This document shows positions 18,247 to 28,556 of a stretch of DNA of 64,000 nucleotides, in pieces. Position numbers and translations under genes: made by a program. The notes beneath the pieces are model-generated. The model was not told the DNA's origin, did no database searches, and worked only from the letters and a program-made list of their open reading frames with translations. This DNA is from Kiloniellaceae bacterium (GTDB taxonomy: Bacteria; Pseudomonadota; Alphaproteobacteria; Kiloniellales; J153), in NCBI GenBank assembly GCA_021776115.1, contig JAJFGN010000058.1, positions 1 to 64,000 of the forward strand, in the 5' to 3' direction. Position 1 is the stretch's first letter. Each line of letters begins with the position of its first letter.

Positions 18247-18912
18247 GTGACGCAACTCCCCAAGACCAAGAAAGCCGCCGCGGGCGAGCCCCTCGCGAAC
18301 CCGCCCAATCGCCCAACCGATCGCCCGACACGGGAAGCGGCCCTGGCGGCGGTCGAGGTCTTGCTGCGTTGGGCCGGCGACAATCCGGAGCGCGAGGGAT
18401 TGCGTGGCACGCCCGACCGTGTCGTGCGGGCCTACGAACAGTATTTCGCGGGTTATGATATCGACCCGAAGCAGCTTCTGGAACGCACCTTCGAGGAAGT
18501 CGAAGGTTATGACGAGATCGTTCTCTTGCGCGACATCCGTTTCGAATCGCACTGCGAGCATCACGTTATGCCAATCATCGGCAAGGCGCATGTCGCCTAC
18601 CTACCGAGCAACCGGGTCGTCGGGATCAGCAAGCTGGTGCGCGTTGTCGATGCCTACGCGCGCCGTTTGCAAATTCAGGAAAAGATGACGGCACAGGTCG
18701 CCAATACCATTGAGGAAGTCTTGCGGCCCCAAGGTGTCGCCGTCGTGATCGAGGCGTCGCACCAATGCATGACAACGCGCGGCGTGCACAGGCCAGGATC
18801 GACCATGATAACCAGCCGCATGCTCGGCCGTTTCCGCAGCGACCCGCGCTCACGGCGCGAGGTCTTGTCCTTGATCGGCAACGCGGGATCGGGACCGAGT
18901 GATTACGTCTAG
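18247..18912 (+). CDS. folE: GTP cyclohydrolase I
   Basis: Converts GTP to 7,8-dihydroneopterin triphosphate, the first step of folate (and queuosine precursor) synthesis. At 221 residues it is full length. Zinc ligands lie in [11 protein letters not shown] and [23 protein letters not shown] is the conserved central segment. The first 35 residues are a polar, Lys/Pro-rich extension. The start is GTG at 18247, after GAAGGTGG. Confidence 0.97.
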   Translation: MTQLPKTKKAAAGEPLANPPNRPTDRPTREAALAAVEVLLRWAGDNPEREGLRGTPDRVVRAYEQYFAGYDIDPKQLLERTFEEVEGYDEIVLLRDIRFESHCEHHVMPIIGKAHVAYLPSNRVVGISKLVRVVDAYARRLQIQEKMTAQVANTIEEVLRPQGVAVVIEASHQCMTTRGVHRPGSTMITSRMLGRFRSDPRSRREVLSLIGNAGSGPSDYV

Positions 18913-18951
18913 CGCTTTCGCGCTTGAAAGTGACCGGAAGCGACGCTGACG

Positions 18952-20397
18952 ATGATCGAATTTCGACCCGTTGTCTTTATCCTTGGAATCTTACTGTCGG
19001 TTTTAGCGGTTGCCATGATTATTCCCGCCGTGGTCGACGCCATGTTCGGGCACCCGGATTGGCAGGTTTTCACGGCGGCGGCCGGAGCGACGCTTTTCGT
19101 CGGCGTTGCGATGATCTTGACGGCGCGATCGGGCGGCTTCGCGTTTGCTCTGCGCGAAGCATTCCTGCTTACAAACCTGGCTTGGCTGGTTATCGCGATC
19201 TTCGGCGCTTTGCCGTTTGCGTTTTCCGAACTGGATTTAAGCGTCACCGATGCCTTTTTCGAATCGATGTCCGGCATCACCACAACAGGTGCGACGGTTA
19301 TCGTCGGCCTCGATTTCGCGCCGCCGGGTATTTTGCTTTGGCGGGCGATTCTGCAGTGGCTGGGCGGCATCGGTATCATCGTGATGGCGATCTCGATTCT
19401 GCCTATCCTGCGGGTCGGCGGTATGCAGCTTTTTCGGGTTGAGGCGTTCGAGACTGACAAGGTTCTGCCACGCGCAGCACAGATCGCGGGCGGGATCGGG
19501 ATCGTGTATCTGGCATTAACCGCGATCGCCGCGATCATTCTTTGGACGCTTGGCATGACCGGCTTCGATGCCGTCGCCCACGCCATGACCTCGATCGCGA
19601 CCGGCGGTTTCTCGACATCGGATCTCTCGCTCGCACACTTCGACAGCGCCGCGATCGATTGGTCGATATCTTTGTTCATGATTCTGGGTAGCGTGCCCTT
19701 CGTGCTTTACCTGCGCTTGGTGCGCGGGAGTCCCGGTTTTTTTCTGCGCGATAGCCAGGTGCGCTGGATGCTGACCATCATGGCGGCCGGGATATTGGCC
19801 GTTACGCTTTGGCTTTGGTGGTCGGGCACCATGAGCGCCGGTACGTCCTTGCGCTATGCCACGTTCAACGTGATCTCGATCATGACCGGCACGGGCTATA
19901 CGACCGCCGCCTTCGATACTTGGGGCGGCTTTGTCATGGCGATCATGTTTACCTTGATGTTCGTCGGCGGCTGCGCGGGATCGACAACCTGCGGGATCAA
20001 GATATTCCGCTTTCAGGTTCTTTACGCGACGGCCCTGACCCAGATGAAGCGCCTGCTACAACCGCATGGTGTGTTCTTTCCCTACTATAACAATCGGCCG
20101 GTTTCGGAATCGGTGTCGGCCTCGGTCATGGCCTTTTTCTTCCTCTTTATCGGCAGCTTCGGCGTCTTGGCCATGGGGCTTGGCATGTTCGGCCTGGATT
20201 TCATCACCGCGGTTTCCGGCGCCGCCTCGGCGATCGCCAATGTCGGGCCCGGCCTCGGCGACATTATCGGCCCAAGCGGCACCTACAGACCGCTGCCGGA
20301 TGGGGCGAAATGGCTGCTTTCCATAGGTATGCTGCTCGGCCGGCTCGAGCTTTTCACGATATTGGTTCTCTTCATGCCGATGTTCTGGCGCGGCTGA
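18952..20397 (+). CDS. trkH: Trk potassium uptake membrane protein TrkH/TrkG
   Basis: Potassium-translocating subunit, 481 residues, with four repeats of the membrane-pore-membrane unit. Selectivity-filter-like segments are SGITTTGATV, SIATGGFST, SIMTGTGYTTAAF and SAIANVGPGLG. It needs the cytoplasmic NAD-binding partner TrkA, which is not in this window. The start is the ATG at 18952. It is convergent with murI, the stops being 10 bp apart. Confidence 0.96.
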   Translation: MIEFRPVVFILGILLSVLAVAMIIPAVVDAMFGHPDWQVFTAAAGATLFVGVAMILTARSGGFAFALREAFLLTNLAWLVIAIFGALPFAFSELDLSVTDAFFESMSGITTTGATVIVGLDFAPPGILLWRAILQWLGGIGIIVMAISILPILRVGGMQLFRVEAFETDKVLPRAAQIAGGIGIVYLALTAIAAIILWTLGMTGFDAVAHAMTSIATGGFSTSDLSLAHFDSAAIDWSISLFMILGSVPFVLYLRLVRGSPGFFLRDSQVRWMLTIMAAGILAVTLWLWWSGTMSAGTSLRYATFNVISIMTGTGYTTAAFDTWGGFVMAIMFTLMFVGGCAGSTTCGIKIFRFQVLYATALTQMKRLLQPHGVFFPYYNNRPVSESVSASVMAFFFLFIGSFGVLAMGLGMFGLDFITAVSGAASAIANVGPGLGDIIGPSGTYRPLPDGAKWLLSIGMLLGRLELFTILVLFMPMFWRG

Positions 20398-20407
20398 GAC
20401 CAGAAAT

Positions 20408-21280
20408 TTAACCGGCTAGGCCCGACGCCAGGCGCTCGAAACTCACCGCCCGGCCGAAAAATCGGGAGGCCAGCGGGTCGATACGCGCCGGATCGCCGGT
20501 CGTGAAAAACCGGGGCTCGGGATTTGCGGGGTCCGGCGCGTCGAATTCCGGATGACGGGAGAGATAGCGCCCCAAGCTGTCGGCGACGATATCGGGTTGA
20601 TCCAATATCTCGACTCCGGGAGGCAGGGCGGCCGCGAAGTGCGTGGCCACCAAGGGATAGTGCGTGCACCCCAAGATCGCGGTATCTGGCACGGACGGCT
20701 CCGTTCCGGCCCCAATTCCGATCAAGGAGGCGGCCACGAAACCCGCGACCATCCGTGCGATCTCGGCCTCGGGCGCATCGAGCTCGATCCGGTCGACCAG
20801 GCCCGCGCAGGCCTGTTGCAAGACCGTGACCGCCGGCGCGCGGAGGCCAATCTCATAACGGTACGATCCGCTCTCGACAGTGCGCCGGGTAGCATAGACG
20901 ACAACGCTCTTCGCCTCGTGCGCCTGGCCGCTAGGCGGCGAAGTCACGTGCCAGGGTACCTTGGTGACCGCCTCGATCGTCGGCACGACCACGCCCAATA
21001 TTCGGTTGTCGGGCGCGGCATGCGGCAACCAGGATTGCTGCAAGCGGCGCAGGGCAACCGCCGAGGCCGTGTTACAGGCCAGCAGCACCAAGCGGCACCC
21101 GATCGAGAACAACCGCTCCACGTTGTCGCGCGTGAGTTCGTAAATCGCCTCGACATCGCGGGCGCCATAGGGCGCGTGCGCGTGATCGCCTAGATAGACA
21201 TAGCGATGTCCGGGAAGCCGGGCCGTAAGCGCATGGAGAATCGTGAGGCCCCCATGACCGGAATCGAATACGCCGATCAT
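20408..21280 (-). CDS. murI: Glutamate racemase
   Basis: Interconverts L- and D-glutamate for peptidoglycan. The 290-residue protein carries GVFDSGHGGLTIL at the N terminus and the two catalytic cysteines in LLACNTASA (near residue 70) and ILGCTHYPL (near residue 204). The start is the ATG at 21280. It follows the lipoprotein gene by 12 bp on the same strand. Confidence 0.96.
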   Translation of the reverse strand: MIGVFDSGHGGLTILHALTARLPGHRYVYLGDHAHAPYGARDVEAIYELTRDNVERLFSIGCRLVLLACNTASAVALRRLQQSWLPHAAPDNRILGVVVPTIEAVTKVPWHVTSPPSGQAHEAKSVVVYATRRTVESGSYRYEIGLRAPAVTVLQQACAGLVDRIELDAPEAEIARMVAGFVAASLIGIGAGTEPSVPDTAILGCTHYPLVATHFAAALPPGVEILDQPDIVADSLGRYLSRHPEFDAPDPANPEPRFFTTGDPARIDPLASRFFGRAVSFERLASGLAG

Positions 21281-21292
21281 CCCGCCGGTGAA

Positions 21293-21892
21293 TTACAAGA
21301 GGTAAGGGAACAGAACCGTCTTGACGGTTTGTTCGAGCTGCTTGTCCAACTCGCCCATAATATCTTTTGCCATCTCGTACCAAGCCTGGTCGCGCTCGCT
21401 CAGCGTAACGTCCTCACGCACGGAGCGGGAACGCACCGCTTCCGCCCGCGCCGAGGCGACAACCCGGCCAAGGGTATCTACGATCCGCATCTCCACGGCG
21501 ACCTTTGCATCGTACCTTTCGCTCTGGTCTTTCGTGACCAGCCCCGTCAGGCCGGTCGAGGTCTTGAGCGGCACGGCGACAACGGAAGCGTCAAGGATCG
21601 CGAATTCCACACGGAACCCGGCCCCGGCCGCGACCAGACGGTCCGCCGGCCAACGCTGCGCCGCATCCGATAGGCGCGCCGGCATGAGATGATCGACATT
21701 GGGCGAAGTTCCCGGCGCCTGATATTTCAGCATCACCGTGACTTCGCTCACATCCAGGCGAATCGGAGTCTGGTCCTCGAAAGTGATCGGCGGGTAAACA
21801 GGGCGCGGAGGTGCGGGAGTCGTGCAAGCACCAAGCCAGAAAGGCACGGCCGCGAGAACCGCGACAAGAATTCGTCTGCGCATCGGAGGCAT
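21293..21892 (-). CDS. Lipoprotein of unknown function
   Basis: A 199-residue exported protein with a basic n-region (MPPMRRR), hydrophobic core and lipobox LGAC, so it should be lipid-anchored. The mature part has alternating strand-like segments and ends in an amphipathic helix (MAKDIMGELDKQLEQTV). The start is set at ATG 21892, where the signal begins; an in-frame ATG at 21883 is equally possible. It lies between hslO and murI on one strand. No family is recognised with confidence. Confidence 0.75.
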   Translation of the reverse strand: MPPMRRRILVAVLAAVPFWLGACTTPAPPRPVYPPITFEDQTPIRLDVSEVTVMLKYQAPGTSPNVDHLMPARLSDAAQRWPADRLVAAGAGFRVEFAILDASVVAVPLKTSTGLTGLVTKDQSERYDAKVAVEMRIVDTLGRVVASARAEAVRSRSVREDVTLSERDQAWYEMAKDIMGELDKQLEQTVKTVLFPYLL

Positions 21893-21961
21893 ATTGAGCA
21901 CCGTTCCTTGATCAAGCCGCGCCGCGGCACACCCGTTCCTTACGCGCCGAATCAGGCACAA

Positions 21962-22969
21962 TCAAGACGCATAGACTTGCTCCAGGGCGGAGGAGTCGAA
22001 GCGGTAGTCCTGGTTGCAGAACTGGCAGGACATGACGATCTCGCCGTCGACCTTGAAATCCTCGACCTCGGCCCGCGGCAAGGAACGCAGTGTTTCCTCC
22101 AGGCGCGTGCGCGAGCAACGGCAGCGCGCGACGAGGGGCCGGCGCCGAAAGACGCGAACTCCCTCCTCGTGGAAAAGGCGGAACAGAAGATCGTTGATCG
22201 GCAGGCCCCAATCCAGCAACTCACCGGGTGTACAGCTTGCCTGCAAAATCATGGCCCGGCGCCAATCCTCAGCCTCATCGCTATCTTCTGGCGGCACGCC
22301 GCTTAGATCCTCGTGCGATTTGCGGGGCGACCCGCCCTGATCCGGCAGGCGCTGCAGGATCAAACCACCGGCGCGCCAGGCCCCCTCGACCTTGCCGGCG
22401 GCGACGATCAGGCCACACTGGATTTGTTCCGATTGCTTGAAATAGTGCTGCAGGCAGTCGGACAGCGAATGCCCGGTCAACTCGACGATCCCCTGATAAC
22501 GCTCGGTGTGCTCGCCTTGATCGACCGTAAAGGCCAGATATCCGCCCCCAAGGACATCGGCGATGGCCAGGGGCCCGGCCCCGCCCGACGCGGCGTGGCG
22601 CGCTAATGCGGCCTCCAGTTTTTCCATGTCGAAGCCCGCGTACCCGCGCAGATGGCCCTCGGAAGTGGCGTCGGCGACCATCATTTTGACCGGCCCGTCG
22701 CCCTTGGTCTGCAGCGTGAACACCCCGTCGTACTTCATCAGACTGGACTGCATGGCGGTCAGCGCCAGCATCTCGCCTAGCAGGGCCGCCAAGGCCGCGG
22801 GGTAATCGTGGCGCGAGACGATCTGGTCGAGCGAGTCCCCAAGGCGCACCAAATCGCCCCGAATGCCGGAGGATTCCAGGGTGAAGGTTTGAACCGCGTC
22901 GTAGTCTCGCGAAACCGGGTCCGCTTGCGCGGCGCCGGTCCGGGCTCGGTTTGGGCTCAAGTCATGCAC
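21962..22969 (-). CDS. hslO: Hsp33 redox-regulated chaperone
   Basis: Holdase activated by oxidation when zinc is released from four C-terminal cysteines. The 335-residue protein has the zinc set as RCRCSR (near residue 284) and CQFC near the end. The N-terminal domain shows [20 protein letters not shown] and [18 protein letters not shown]. The start ATG at 22969 lies inside the argF end (13-bp overlap), indicating translational coupling with arginine genes. Confidence 0.96.
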   Translation of the reverse strand: MHDLSPNRARTGAAQADPVSRDYDAVQTFTLESSGIRGDLVRLGDSLDQIVSRHDYPAALAALLGEMLALTAMQSSLMKYDGVFTLQTKGDGPVKMMVADATSEGHLRGYAGFDMEKLEAALARHAASGGAGPLAIADVLGGGYLAFTVDQGEHTERYQGIVELTGHSLSDCLQHYFKQSEQIQCGLIVAAGKVEGAWRAGGLILQRLPDQGGSPRKSHEDLSGVPPEDSDEAEDWRRAMILQASCTPGELLDWGLPINDLLFRLFHEEGVRVFRRRPLVARCRCSRTRLEETLRSLPRAEVEDFKVDGEIVMSCQFCNQDYRFDSSALEQVYAS

Positions 22970-23874
22970 CAGTGAAGAATGCCCTTTTGCGCGTGCAAGC
23001 GATTTTCCGCTTCGTCCCAGACGACGGACCGCGGCCCGTCGATGACGCCGGCCGTCACTTCGTCGCCGCGGTGCGCCGGCAGGCAGTGCATGAAGATCGC
23101 GTCCGGCTTGGCCAGGCCCATGAGTCGTTCGTCCACTTGGTAGGGCCGCAGAATGTTATGACGGCTGGGGCTGTTCTCTTCGTCACCCATGGACACCCAG
23201 GTGTCGGTGACCACGCAATCGGCCCCCGCGACAGCGGCTTCCACATCCGGCGTGACGACGATTCTGCCGCCCTCGGCCGCGGCCCAGTCGAGCACGTCCT
23301 GTGGCGGCATCAACTGCGCCGGGCAGGCCAGGCGCAACTCGAAGCGGAAACGCACGGCGGCCTGTATCCAGGACGCCGCCATGTTATTGCCGTCGCCCGA
23401 CCAAACGACCACCTTGCCCTCGATCGGGCCGCGATGCTCCTCGAAGGTCATCACGTCGGCCATCAGCTGGCACGGGTGGGTCCGGTCGGTCAGGCCGTTG
23501 ATGACCGGCACGCTGGCGTACTCCGCCATTTCCAATAGGATCGCCTCGCTCGTCGTGCGAATCATGATGGCGTCGACATAACGCGATAAGACCCGGGCCG
23601 TGTCGGCAACGCTCTCGCCCCGGCCAAGCTGACTCCCGTCCCGCTCCATCACAACCGCTTCACCGCCCAACTGGTGGATCGCGCGCTCGAAGGAGACCCG
23701 GGTGCGAGTCGAAGGCTTCTCGAAAATCATCGCGAGCGCCTTGCCGGCCAAGGGGCCGCTGGACCCTTCGCCACGCTTGAAAGCGGCGCCCCGGCCAAGC
23801 ATGTCGCGCAAGGTCGAGGTATCGAAGTGCTCTAGGTCGAGGAAATGTCTCGCTTCAGGTACTTTGACTGACAT
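22957..23874 (-). CDS. argF: Ornithine carbamoyltransferase
   Basis: Forms citrulline from ornithine and carbamoyl phosphate. The 305-residue protein has the carbamoyl-phosphate site STRTR, the HPCQ motif in [10 protein letters not shown], the ornithine-side DTWVSMGDE and the catalytic Cys in MHCLPAHRG. The ATG at 23874 follows the argD stop with one base between. argB lies far away at 60244 in this window. Confidence 0.97.
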   Translation of the reverse strand: MSVKVPEARHFLDLEHFDTSTLRDMLGRGAAFKRGEGSSGPLAGKALAMIFEKPSTRTRVSFERAIHQLGGEAVVMERDGSQLGRGESVADTARVLSRYVDAIMIRTTSEAILLEMAEYASVPVINGLTDRTHPCQLMADVMTFEEHRGPIEGKVVVWSGDGNNMAASWIQAAVRFRFELRLACPAQLMPPQDVLDWAAAEGGRIVVTPDVEAAVAGADCVVTDTWVSMGDEENSPSRHNILRPYQVDERLMGLAKPDAIFMHCLPAHRGDEVTAGVIDGPRSVVWDEAENRLHAQKGILHWCMT

Positions 23875-23875
23875 C

Positions 23876-25054
23876 TCAGGCCGCCTCGGCCCAGCCGGCG
23901 CAGGTGCGCTCGATAAGTCCGATCGCCTCGTCGATCTGCGCGTCCTCGATCACCAGGGGTGGCAGGATACGCACAACATTCTCCGCCGCCGGCACGACCA
24001 GAAGACCGGCATCGCGCAATCTCGCCGCCATCTCGGTATTGGGTACGACGCACTTGAGGCCCAACATCAAGCCCTGGCCACGCACCTCCCCCAGTATCGC
24101 CGGGAACCGCGCCACCATGGCCTCAAGCCTTTGGCGCAGATATGCCGCCTTGCGCACGACCTCCTCCAGAAACCCCTCTTTTAGAAGAACATCGAGCACG
24201 GCGTTGCCGACGGTCGTGCCCAGGGGGTTTCCACCATAGGTGCTGCCATGGGTCCCGGCGGTCATGCCGGCTGCGGCCGCCTCGCTCGCCACGAAAGCGC
24301 CGAGCGGAAACCCGCCGCCCAGTCCCTTGGCCAGGGCCATAGCGTCGGGCGCGATACCGGCCCATTCGTAAGCAAATAGCTTACCGGTGCGGCCCATGCC
24401 GCACTGGATCTCGTCAAACAACAGCAGCAACCCGAATTCGTCGCAGACCGCGCGTAAGCCGCGCAGGAAATCGGTGCTGGCGGCGCGTATGCCGCCCTCG
24501 CCCTGGATGGGCTCGACGAGAATAGCGGCGGTCTCATCCGTAATCGCGGCGCGCAACTCGTTCAAGTTGCCGAAGGCGACCTGATCGAACCCGCCGGAGA
24601 CCGGACCGAAGCCCTCCAGGTGCTTGGGGTTGTTGGCGGCCGAGAGAGCGGTCCAGGACCGGCCATGAAAAGCGCCGGTAAAGGTGATGACGCGGGTACG
24701 CTCCGGGCGGCCGTTATGATGATGGTACTTGCGCGCCAGTTTGATGACGCCTTCGATCGCCTCGGTGCCGGAATTGCAGAAGAACACGCGATCCGCGAAG
24801 CTGTGGGCGCACAAACGCTCGGCCAAGCGCTTGGCTTCGGGAATCTCAAACAGGTTGGAGACATGCCAAAGCTTTTGCGCCTGCTGTGTCAGGGCGGCGA
24901 CGACATGCGGATGCGCATGACCCAAGGCGTTGACCGCGATCCCGGCCGAGAAATCGACGAATCGTCGCCCATCGGTCGCGTAGAGATAAGCTCCCTCGCC
25001 CCGCTCGAAAGCGAGAGGGGCCCGCGCATAGGTCGGCATCAAGGCTTCGGTCAC
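23876..25054 (-). CDS. argD: Acetylornithine/succinyldiaminopimelate aminotransferase
   Basis: PLP-dependent class III aminotransferase of arginine synthesis, 392 residues. It contains [33 protein letters not shown], the PLP-lysine in [11 protein letters not shown] and [10 protein letters not shown]. The frame is open upstream to 25168, but GTG at 25054 is chosen: GGAGAAG lies eight bases before it and the family consensus (M/V-T-x-ALMPTYAR) begins there. It precedes argF in the same operon. Confidence 0.96.
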   Translation of the reverse strand: MTEALMPTYARAPLAFERGEGAYLYATDGRRFVDFSAGIAVNALGHAHPHVVAALTQQAQKLWHVSNLFEIPEAKRLAERLCAHSFADRVFFCNSGTEAIEGVIKLARKYHHHNGRPERTRVITFTGAFHGRSWTALSAANNPKHLEGFGPVSGGFDQVAFGNLNELRAAITDETAAILVEPIQGEGGIRAASTDFLRGLRAVCDEFGLLLLFDEIQCGMGRTGKLFAYEWAGIAPDAMALAKGLGGGFPLGAFVASEAAAAGMTAGTHGSTYGGNPLGTTVGNAVLDVLLKEGFLEEVVRKAAYLRQRLEAMVARFPAILGEVRGQGLMLGLKCVVPNTEMAARLRDAGLLVVPAAENVVRILPPLVIEDAQIDEAIGLIERTCAGWAEAA

Positions 25055-25192
25055 AGGACTTCTCCGAAACGTACAAAAATCCACCCGGCGGCAGCCAAGA
25101 GCCCGGCCCGCCAGCGGAAAAAGGGCGGAACTATTCTCGCAATCCAAGGCCTTGTCAATCAAGGCCAATGAAGCTGAAACCGGAGCCCGCCC

Positions 25193-26131
25193 CTAGTACA
25201 CCCGCTCGACCGTGTAGCCGCCTTGGGTCAGGAGGCTTAGGAGACCCTTTTCACCCGGCAGGTGCAGGGCCCCGACGGCGATAAAGGCGCCGCCCTCGCC
25301 TAAGCGCTCCGCCATGCGTTCCGCCATGGTCACATTGCGGTCGTCGTTGAAGCGGCGGAGAAACAACTCCATAAGCTCCGGCTGAGTTTCTCGCTGCGCC
25401 TGCATACGGGCGTAAATACCGCCGGTATCGCGGGCCAGATATTGCTGCGTCATCTCTTCGAACAGCACTTCGATCGTGGCGTTCTGCTCGATCGCGGAGG
25501 TGAGCATGCCGACCTGGCTGGCCTCGGGCATCTCGTTAAACAGGGCGATCTGCTCCTCCGGCGTCTCCAAGGCATGGACCGCCTTATCCTGGCGCGCCGC
25601 CTCGGCCTGCAAGCTTTGATCCATCGGCAGGCTGCCGCCGGCCGAGCGGGCCATCTCGCTGTCGGGAATGCTGAGAATCGACGCGAGAGCCCAAGGTTTC
25701 AAGAGCCGCAGCTGCGCCGGGCCGAGACCGTAACGGCGGCCCGCCTCGGTCACCTTGGCGAAGCCCTCCGGACCCAGGATCGCATCCAGCGTGCGCCCGT
25801 CTGACAGGACCATGGCCTGACCGATCTGCGCCCGGACTTGAGGGGTCATGATAATCTCGAAGGTCGCGCTCCGGGCCGAATCGAAGGCCTCACGCACCGG
25901 CGCCGGCAGGGCCAAGACCCGCTCGTCGGTGATGTGAATGGTGCCCAGAAGGTAGTTGGGCGCCGCGTCTGGGGCGGCGTTGGCGGCCTGAACACGCCAC
26001 AACAGCCCCTGACCGAAAGGAACCTCGCCGGCCCAAGCGACCGGCCGGCCGAAGGCCGCCAGCAGTAACAACAGTGGGGCGGCCAGGGCAAACGCGGCCC
26101 AACGGCGCAGATTCGGTGGAAATAGGAGCAT
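25193..26131 (-). CDS. TraB/GumN family protein
   Basis: A 312-residue protein with a hydrophobic N-terminal segment (LRRWAAFALAAPLLLLLAAFG) acting as signal peptide or anchor. The TraB/GumN signature is seen as YLLGTIHITD near the start of the mature part and AFIAVGALHLPGEKGLLSLL at the end, the paired GxxH motifs of this haem/peptidase-like fold. The ATG at 26131 is chosen because the signal begins there. Its role is unknown in bacteria. It precedes argD by 138 bp and probably has its own promoter. Confidence 0.85.
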   Translation of the reverse strand: MLLFPPNLRRWAAFALAAPLLLLLAAFGRPVAWAGEVPFGQGLLWRVQAANAAPDAAPNYLLGTIHITDERVLALPAPVREAFDSARSATFEIIMTPQVRAQIGQAMVLSDGRTLDAILGPEGFAKVTEAGRRYGLGPAQLRLLKPWALASILSIPDSEMARSAGGSLPMDQSLQAEAARQDKAVHALETPEEQIALFNEMPEASQVGMLTSAIEQNATIEVLFEEMTQQYLARDTGGIYARMQAQRETQPELMELFLRRFNDDRNVTMAERMAERLGEGGAFIAVGALHLPGEKGLLSLLTQGGYTVERVY

Positions 26132-26232
26132 GGCCCTGCCTGTTACCTCGTCAAAAAACCCGTGAATCGGGGATTCGCGCCCCAATCTAGCCGCGCGAAG
26201 GTTGCTGAGTAGTTAGGCTTTTAGATGAGGTC

Positions 26233-27057
26233 TCAGGGCTTAAGTTTGTAGCCCTTGGCGAAGAGCCGCCAGGCCACGCCGCCCAGAACCGCGATCATGG
26301 CCAGTAGAATACCCGCCGCCAGGGCCGGCGACTCCTGAGCCTGGCCGGTAAAGCCATAGCGAAAGCCCTCCACGGCATGAAAGGCGGGGTTGGCCTTGAA
26401 CAGCCATTGCACGTCGGCGGGCAATTTAGCGACCGCGAAAAAGGCGCCCGAAAGCAACGCGATGGGAAAGACCAGGAAGGTCTCGGCGGCACTGAAATGA
26501 TCCCAGCGCTCGGCGCAAATGCCAACGATTATGCCGAGAAAGGCGAACAGCAGCGTCGCCGCAAAGGCGAAGCCGGCAACCGCGAAGGGGGCGTGCAAGG
26601 GCAGGTCTACAAAAACGGCCATGATCGCGACAATTACGGTCGCCGTGATCATCGCATTGCTGGCCGCCGAGAGCGCGAAGGTGCCAACAACCTCCAGCGC
26701 CGTCATCGGCGCGCCCAGGATATCGCCGATCATGCCTTCGATCTTGTCATGGAATATCACCACCGCCGCAGCCTCGAAGGCGCTGTGAGTCAGGCTGAAC
26801 ATCACGATGCCGGGGGCTAGGAACTGGGCCAGGGAGACGCCGGGCATGGGCTCCCGGTCGCCGCCCAGCGCGAGCTGAAAGATCGCCAGGAACATCAGGC
26901 TCGTCATCGCAGGTCCGGCGACAGATTCCCCGGCGTAGCGCAGGAAACGAAGCTGCTCGCGCCGGTACAGGCTCCACATACCGCGCCAGTTGACCGGGCC
27001 GAACTTCCGCGCGCGCGGCGCCGTCAGATGAAGCGCCGGAATCGGTGGGTCTATCAA
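26233..27057 (-). CDS. ABC-2 type transporter permease
   Basis: Inner-membrane export permease, 274 residues, six membrane segments, with an N-terminal WRGMWSLYRREQLRFLRYAGE amphipathic segment and the closing LFAKGYKLKP. It is homologous in layout to the next gene upstream, so the two probably form a heterodimer. The only available start is TTG at 27057, four bases after the partner's stop. No ATPase gene is nearby. Confidence 0.85.
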   Translation of the reverse strand: MIDPPIPALHLTAPRARKFGPVNWRGMWSLYRREQLRFLRYAGESVAGPAMTSLMFLAIFQLALGGDREPMPGVSLAQFLAPGIVMFSLTHSAFEAAAVVIFHDKIEGMIGDILGAPMTALEVVGTFALSAASNAMITATVIVAIMAVFVDLPLHAPFAVAGFAFAATLLFAFLGIIVGICAERWDHFSAAETFLVFPIALLSGAFFAVAKLPADVQWLFKANPAFHAVEGFRYGFTGQAQESPALAAGILLAMIAVLGGVAWRLFAKGYKLKP

Positions 27058-27061
27058 GGGC

Positions 27062-27877
27062 TCATGCCTTCAGGCGATAGCCGGTCGCGAACATACGATG
27101 GACCAGCGCCCCAAGCGCGATATTGATGCCCAAGACGACGGCATAGCCGACAAGAGGCGAGCCATCGGCGCGGCCGATAAGGCCGTATCGGAACCCGTCG
27201 ATCAGATAGAAGAAAGGATTGAAATGGGCGATGAACTGCCAGTCCGCCGGCAGGCGCTCGATCGAATAGAATGTGCCTGAGAGAAACGAAAGCGGTGTGA
27301 TGATAAAGTTCGTGACCGCCGCCATTTGATCGAACTTCTCGGCCCAAATCCCGCCGATCAGGCCGAGCAACGAGAGCATGAGCGCGCCATTGACCGCAAA
27401 GTAGATCAGGCTTAGGGGATCGTATATGCGCATCGGAACGAAAACCGACATGGCCACACCGGCGACGCAGCCGACCATCAAGCCGCGCGTGACGCCGCCC
27501 GCCGCGATGCCCAGGGTCAATTCTCCGGCGGAGAGCGGCGGCATCAGCACGTCCACGATATTGCCCTGCACCTTGGCGATGACAATCGAGGACGAGGTAT
27601 TGGCGAAGGCGTTCTGCATCATGGTCATCATGATCAGGCCGGGGGCCAGGAACTGGATATACGGCATGCCGGCCACTTCGCGTCCGGCGCCGCCCAGGGC
27701 CAGGGCGAAGATCGCGAGGAACAGCAGCGTGGTCACCATCGGCGCCACCAGAGTCTGCGTGAAGACGTTGAGAAACCGGCGTACCTCTTTTAGGTACAAG
27801 GTCCAAAGGCCGCGCCAATTGACCGCGCCCATGGCGCGCGGGCCGCGCTGGCGGCCGAAAATACTATGTGCATCCAT
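27062..27877 (-). CDS. ABC-2 type transporter permease
   Basis: A 271-residue export permease with six membrane segments; NWRGLWTLYLKEVRRFLNVF at the front and YAVVLGIN, FATGYRLKA at the end mirror its neighbour. The frame is open far upstream, across the divergent recX, but ATG 27877 is the natural start by family length. Substrate unknown; such pairs export lipids, polysaccharides or drugs when joined by a DrrA-type ATPase. Confidence 0.87.
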   Translation of the reverse strand: MDAHSIFGRQRGPRAMGAVNWRGLWTLYLKEVRRFLNVFTQTLVAPMVTTLLFLAIFALALGGAGREVAGMPYIQFLAPGLIMMTMMQNAFANTSSSIVIAKVQGNIVDVLMPPLSAGELTLGIAAGGVTRGLMVGCVAGVAMSVFVPMRIYDPLSLIYFAVNGALMLSLLGLIGGIWAEKFDQMAAVTNFIITPLSFLSGTFYSIERLPADWQFIAHFNPFFYLIDGFRYGLIGRADGSPLVGYAVVLGINIALGALVHRMFATGYRLKA

Positions 27878-27925
27878 GGCGCATGACATAAGCCGCACAG
27901 TACCAACACGCAAGCAGCGCACACC

Positions 27926-28525
27926 ATGAGCTTGAGCCGAAGCAAGGACGGACATAGTGGTCCCGCCAAAACGCGAGCCAAAGGCCGCGAGCCGCGCCGG
28001 GCGACGGCGAGCTACCTCCGCAACTCCGCCTTGCATTACCTGGAACGCTACGCGACTTCGAGTGCGCATTTGCGCCGTCTCTTGACGGTCAAGGTCGCGC
28101 GCTCGGCAGCGGCGCACGGTACCGATGCCGCCGCCGGAGCGGCGGATGTCGAGGCCCTGATCGGCCGCCTCGAGCATATGGGGTTGCTCGACGATGACCA
28201 GTTTGCCCGGGCCAAGGCACGCACCCTGCACCAGCGCGGCAACTCGGCGCGCGCCATCCACGCGGCCTTGCGCGAAAAAGGCATAGACGCCGACCTGATC
28301 GAGGCCGCCCTAGGGTCCTTGAGAGAAGAAACGGCGCAACCTGAGTTGGCCGCGGCCCTGGTTTACGCCCGCAAGCGGCGTCTAGGTCCCTATCGCACCG
28401 AAGAGACGCGCGCCGACACGCGCGACCGCGACCTGGCGGCGCTCGGCCGGCGCGGCTTCAGCTACGACCTAGCCAGACGCGTCATCGACGCGGCCGACCC
28501 CGGCGAATTGGAGGCGGAGGCTTAG
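27926..28525 (+). CDS. recX: RecX family regulator
   Basis: Inhibits or tunes RecA filaments. The 199-residue protein has an unstructured basic N terminus and then the RecX three-helix repeats: ALHYLERYATSSAHLRRLL, LIGRLEHMGLLDDDQFA and AIHAALREKGIDADLI, ending with RRGFSYDLARRVID. The start is the ATG at 27926. It is divergent from the ABC permeases, and recA is not adjacent. Confidence 0.9.
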   Translation: MSLSRSKDGHSGPAKTRAKGREPRRATASYLRNSALHYLERYATSSAHLRRLLTVKVARSAAAHGTDAAAGAADVEALIGRLEHMGLLDDDQFARAKARTLHQRGNSARAIHAALREKGIDADLIEAALGSLREETAQPELAAALVYARKRRLGPYRTEETRADTRDRDLAALGRRGFSYDLARRVIDAADPGELEAEA

Positions 28526-28556
28526 CCTTACCGAATCGACCCGTCAAGACGAACGG

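Noticed and set aside
27054-27818. 254-residue minus-strand frame
   Set aside because: Shifted-frame shadow of the ABC-2 permease gene, with Arg/Gly/Pro-rich product and no membrane segments.
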